Assembly (NCBI GenBank): GCA_928724745.1
Contig: CAKMXJ010000021.1
Span: 392,215 to 456,214 of the forward strand
DNA: 64,000 nt
Direction of reading: 5' to 3'
Source of the DNA: Anthracocystis setariae
Taxonomy: Eukaryota > Basidiomycota > Ustilaginomycetes > Ustilaginales > Ustilaginaceae
In this document: piece by piece, positions 61,749 through 64,000 of the stretch
Numbering within the stretch: the first letter of the stretch is position 1
Layout: each line of letters starts with the position of its first letter
Position numbers and translations under genes: made by a program
The notes under the pieces: model-generated
The model's input: the letters and a program-made list of their open reading frames with translations, nothing else
The model's database searches: none
What the model was told of the DNA's origin: nothing

Positions 61749-63788
61749 TCACAGGCTCAGGATCTCATAGTGGTTGCCGCCCAGGTGGATGAGCCCCAGG
61801 TACGGCCCACTGTCTCCACCAGGATAGGTGGAGTGCTGACCATGCTGGTCAGAGAAGACCCACAGCGCCTTGCTGTAGGCCTCTGCCAGCCCAAGGAGGG
61901 CCAGCTCGTCCCCCCAGGTGCCCATCTTGGCCATCTCAGTGAGCCAGGCCTTGGCTCCGAGATGTCCGGCACCCTCCACCGCGTAGGCAGCCACCAAGTG
62001 TGGCCTGCCCCGCAGGACCTCCACCGCCATTGCCCTGGCCTCCATGTGCCTGTCCTGGGTGCCATACACATGCTGGCTGACAGCCCTGAACATGCAGTTG
62101 CCATCCTTGGCAATGGAGGTCGACCGCTGGACCCCCGGCAGACCCGGCACAGCCACCATGGCTGGCAGGGGGGAGTGGCACTCCAGCATCGGAGTCCACT
62201 GCAGCTCCACCACCACCTCCAGGGCTGGAGAGCGCTCCACTGTGGCCCTGGGACGCAGCTGCATGGTGGTCGTGGCAGCTGGAGCGTCCGGAGTGGGCAC
62301 GCGCTCCATGTCCGGCAGCCCGTCGGCTGGCGTGGGCGACCTCTCCGGCGGAGGCGCCTGGAACTCCTCCGGTAGCTCCAACTCCTCCAAGGCCACCTGG
62401 TGGAGGATGAACTCCCTGGCCTGCTTCTGGTTCAGCTTGGCACCACACTGGGTGCACTTCAGCCTGAACTGCTTCACATGGCCATCCCAGCTGAAGGTGT
62501 AGCCGGGCTCGGGGCAGGAGTGGCAGGGGAGCTGACTCCTGATGGCCAGGAAGAGCGCCTTCATGGCTGGCACACCCTTGATGTGGTCCAGCAAGAGGGC
62601 AGGCCTCTCTGGCTCCACCTGTGCCGCCAGCGCTGGCGCCTGCACCTCCTCCACATCGTCGAGCCACCAGGCGTCTGCGGCATTGAACGCAGTCACCTTC
62701 ATGCGGCCCGTGTTCCAGCCCAGGGCGTTGAAGAGATCGACGATGATCTGCTTCTTGTGGGGCCTGAGCCTGGCGTGGTTGTCCCCCATGAAGGCCCTCA
62801 GGGTCTCCGCCTTGGCCAGCATGTGCTTGAGGTTGGCCAGGTAGTCTCCCTTGGTGATCGAGATGACCCGGAGCTGGAAGGGCTGCATGATCTCCAGCCT
62901 GTTGTGGAGGTAGGCGTCCAGGTTGAGCAGAGGAGTCTGCTTGATGATGTCCTTGGCATGGACCAGCGTAGGCGCAGTGACAGTGACCTCCAGTCGGAGT
63001 CCACCCATCATCCAGCGCGAGGTCGTGTCCATCGCTTCCACCTGTTTCTTGAGGTTGGTGTGCCTGGCCCTGGCCCTCCTGACGGTGTCCGGTGCCCACA
63101 GAGCCTGGTTGCCTGACTCTGCCTTGATGCAGTGCACCAGACGGGGGTACGCCTTGACCTGGTACATGACAGGACCGAGAGGGATGTCCATGTGGACCGA
63201 TCCGTAGCCCATGCCGACAGGGAGGAGCATGGGGTAGAGCGTCATGCCTGGGTTGTTGTAGCGCACGGGCTGGACCAGGTTGATGCGGCCGTCGTCGTGC
63301 ATGTAGCCAAGGTCAAAGGTGTTGAGGTGGGCAAGCGGGTGGTTGAGGTTGCCCATGTTGGCCTTGAGGTTGAGGAGGCGACGTTTCTGCCCGTAGACTT
63401 GGAGGCGCACGGTGTTGCAGCCTATCTTGACAAGGTAGTCCACAAGCTGACTGACGGCGATGGCCTGCTTGCCTTTGATGAGAGCCAGGGGGTAGGTGGA
63501 CGGCTTGATGACAAGGTGGGTGTTGGCCATGATCTTGAGGAGAGGTTGCTTGAGGTCGGGTGCAATCTTGAAGAGGCCGGCTGCCTGGGCGACATAGATC
63601 CAGTTCTTGAAGTAGGGGTCGTCCTGGATGATCGGGTTGGGTGCATGGCTGACAAGTTGCAGGGTCAGCTCCGGATGGTAGAGCTTGAGGAGATCTTGAG
63701 GGAAGAACGAGATGTTGTAGGCGTCGACATCGTGGGGGGGAGCATTCATCTCGGCGCCATGGAGGATCGTAGCTTGAGGAGTAGACAT
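61749..63788 (-). CDS. Zinc-ribbon-like and OTU cysteine-protease domain protein, subtelomeric
   Basis: 679 residues from ATG 63788 (MSTPQATILHGAEMNAPP). The N-terminal ~430 residues match no family I recognise. Residues near 430-470 carry paired cysteines (CHSCPEPGYTF ... CTQCGAKLNQ), a zinc-ribbon-like CX2C/CX2C arrangement. A Pro-rich linker follows. The C-terminal ~130 residues form an OTU domain: catalytic Asp/Cys in SIAKDGNCMFRAVSQHVYG and catalytic His in LIHLGGNHYEIL. OTU enzymes cleave ubiquitin chains, and similar domains also occur as processing proteases in some retroelements (Dualen-type LINEs). It abuts, in the same orientation, the longest telomeric repeat copy, so it may be the last ORF of a telomere-associated element whose upstream part lies beyond the window. 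Host deubiquitinase is the alternative. Confidence 0.72.
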   Translation of the reverse strand: MSTPQATILHGAEMNAPPHDVDAYNISFFPQDLLKLYHPELTLQLVSHAPNPIIQDDPYFKNWIYVAQAAGLFKIAPDLKQPLLKIMANTHLVIKPSTYPLALIKGKQAIAVSQLVDYLVKIGCNTVRLQVYGQKRRLLNLKANMGNLNHPLAHLNTFDLGYMHDDGRINLVQPVRYNNPGMTLYPMLLPVGMGYGSVHMDIPLGPVMYQVKAYPRLVHCIKAESGNQALWAPDTVRRARARHTNLKKQVEAMDTTSRWMMGGLRLEVTVTAPTLVHAKDIIKQTPLLNLDAYLHNRLEIMQPFQLRVISITKGDYLANLKHMLAKAETLRAFMGDNHARLRPHKKQIIVDLFNALGWNTGRMKVTAFNAADAWWLDDVEEVQAPALAAQVEPERPALLLDHIKGVPAMKALFLAIRSQLPCHSCPEPGYTFSWDGHVKQFRLKCTQCGAKLNQKQAREFILHQVALEELELPEEFQAPPPERSPTPADGLPDMERVPTPDAPAATTTMQLRPRATVERSPALEVVVELQWTPMLECHSPLPAMVAVPGLPGVQRSTSIAKDGNCMFRAVSQHVYGTQDRHMEARAMAVEVLRGRPHLVAAYAVEGAGHLGAKAWLTEMAKMGTWGDELALLGLAEAYSKALWVFSDQHGQHSTYPGGDSGPYLGLIHLGGNHYEILSL

Positions 63789-64000
63789 TGTGGTACTGTA
63801 GCAAAGGAAAGGAAGGGGGAAAGAAAGGCAAAGTGTCAGTCTTGTTGAAAGACTGACAAAGAAGAAAAGACAAAGGCAAAGGAGTGGTCAGTAACTATAA
63901 AAAAGAAGAAGACAAAAGAGGGAAAAGAAGGAAGATCTTACTAGAAAATTTTTTGCATAGTTTCCCAGGGGACCAGGCCCAATGCCCTTTGGTCCTTTTA
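63789..64000. other. Upstream region of the OTU gene with a perfect hairpin
   Basis: 212 bp, purine-rich on the plus strand. GTCAGTCTT (63835-63843) and AAGACTGAC (63849-63857) form a 9-bp perfect stem with a 5-base loop, about 50 bp before the ATG. No upstream ORF is visible before the window ends. Confidence 0.55.

Noticed and set aside
62400..63848. Plus-strand open frames opposite the OTU gene
   Set aside because: They are mirror frames of a GC-biased coding region; the minus strand has the OTU catalytic motifs.
1..64000. CRISPR arrays, rRNA genes, prokaryotic operon signals
   Set aside because: No regularly spaced short repeats or rRNA-like segments were seen, and gene structure is fungal.

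Overview
The window looks like the end region of a chromosome from a smut fungus (Ustilaginomycotina, probably Ustilaginaceae). The reasons are large, mostly intronless ORFs with rare introns of about 75 bp, chromovirus and copia retrotransposons, TTAGGG repeats and a telomere-linked helicase of the kind known from Ustilago. The species assignment is inference.

Layout. 1-9,776 is ordinary core genome: a myotubularin-type phosphoinositide phosphatase (minus, running off the left edge), a DxxxD-type cation diffusion facilitator (plus) and an RRN6-like RNA polymerase I factor (minus). 9,777-17,311 holds two decayed LTR elements: copia copy G, truncated, and an atypical gypsy element F with two in-frame TGA codons. 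18,143-31,092 was one gene for a zinc-finger / tyrosine-recombinase-like / RecQ-type helicase protein. It is split by chromovirus E (20,261-29,950, target duplication CAGAA) and cut off after helicase motifs I/Ia by chromovirus A (from 31,094). A is interrupted by its near-identical sister B (33,897-59,105, duplication CGCGG). B in turn contains chromovirus C (37,084-45,698, duplication GACAT) and copia D (48,313-56,729, duplication CCCGC). Every complete insertion has its own 5-bp target duplication, so the order of events can be read directly.

Right of B a 27-base stub of A reappears and then stops dead at an array (59,133-61,507) of four head-to-tail repeat copies. All copies share the same left end, have different right ends, and are interspersed with short (TTAGGG)n tracts, all on the plus strand. 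The longest copy runs into a 679-residue minus-strand ORF with a zinc-ribbon-like motif and a C-terminal OTU cysteine-protease domain. This geometry (constant end inward, variable truncated end outward, telomeric repeats at truncation points) is what a retroelement that caps broken chromosome ends would leave.

The most unusual shared feature is an extra gene between pol and the 3' LTR in four elements: E, C and B (antisense to gag-pol) and copia D (sense). All four proteins carry two cysteine clusters of CX2CX6C type or close variants, as in Zn(II)2Cys6 regulators. In E one cluster is completed only by splicing. B, C and E also show matching complementarity between the LTR and the primer-binding site, as expected for Tf1/sushi-type self-priming, with covariation between elements. 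Copia D and G use an initiator-tRNA-Met anticodon-arm primer site that contains the start codon of their polyprotein.
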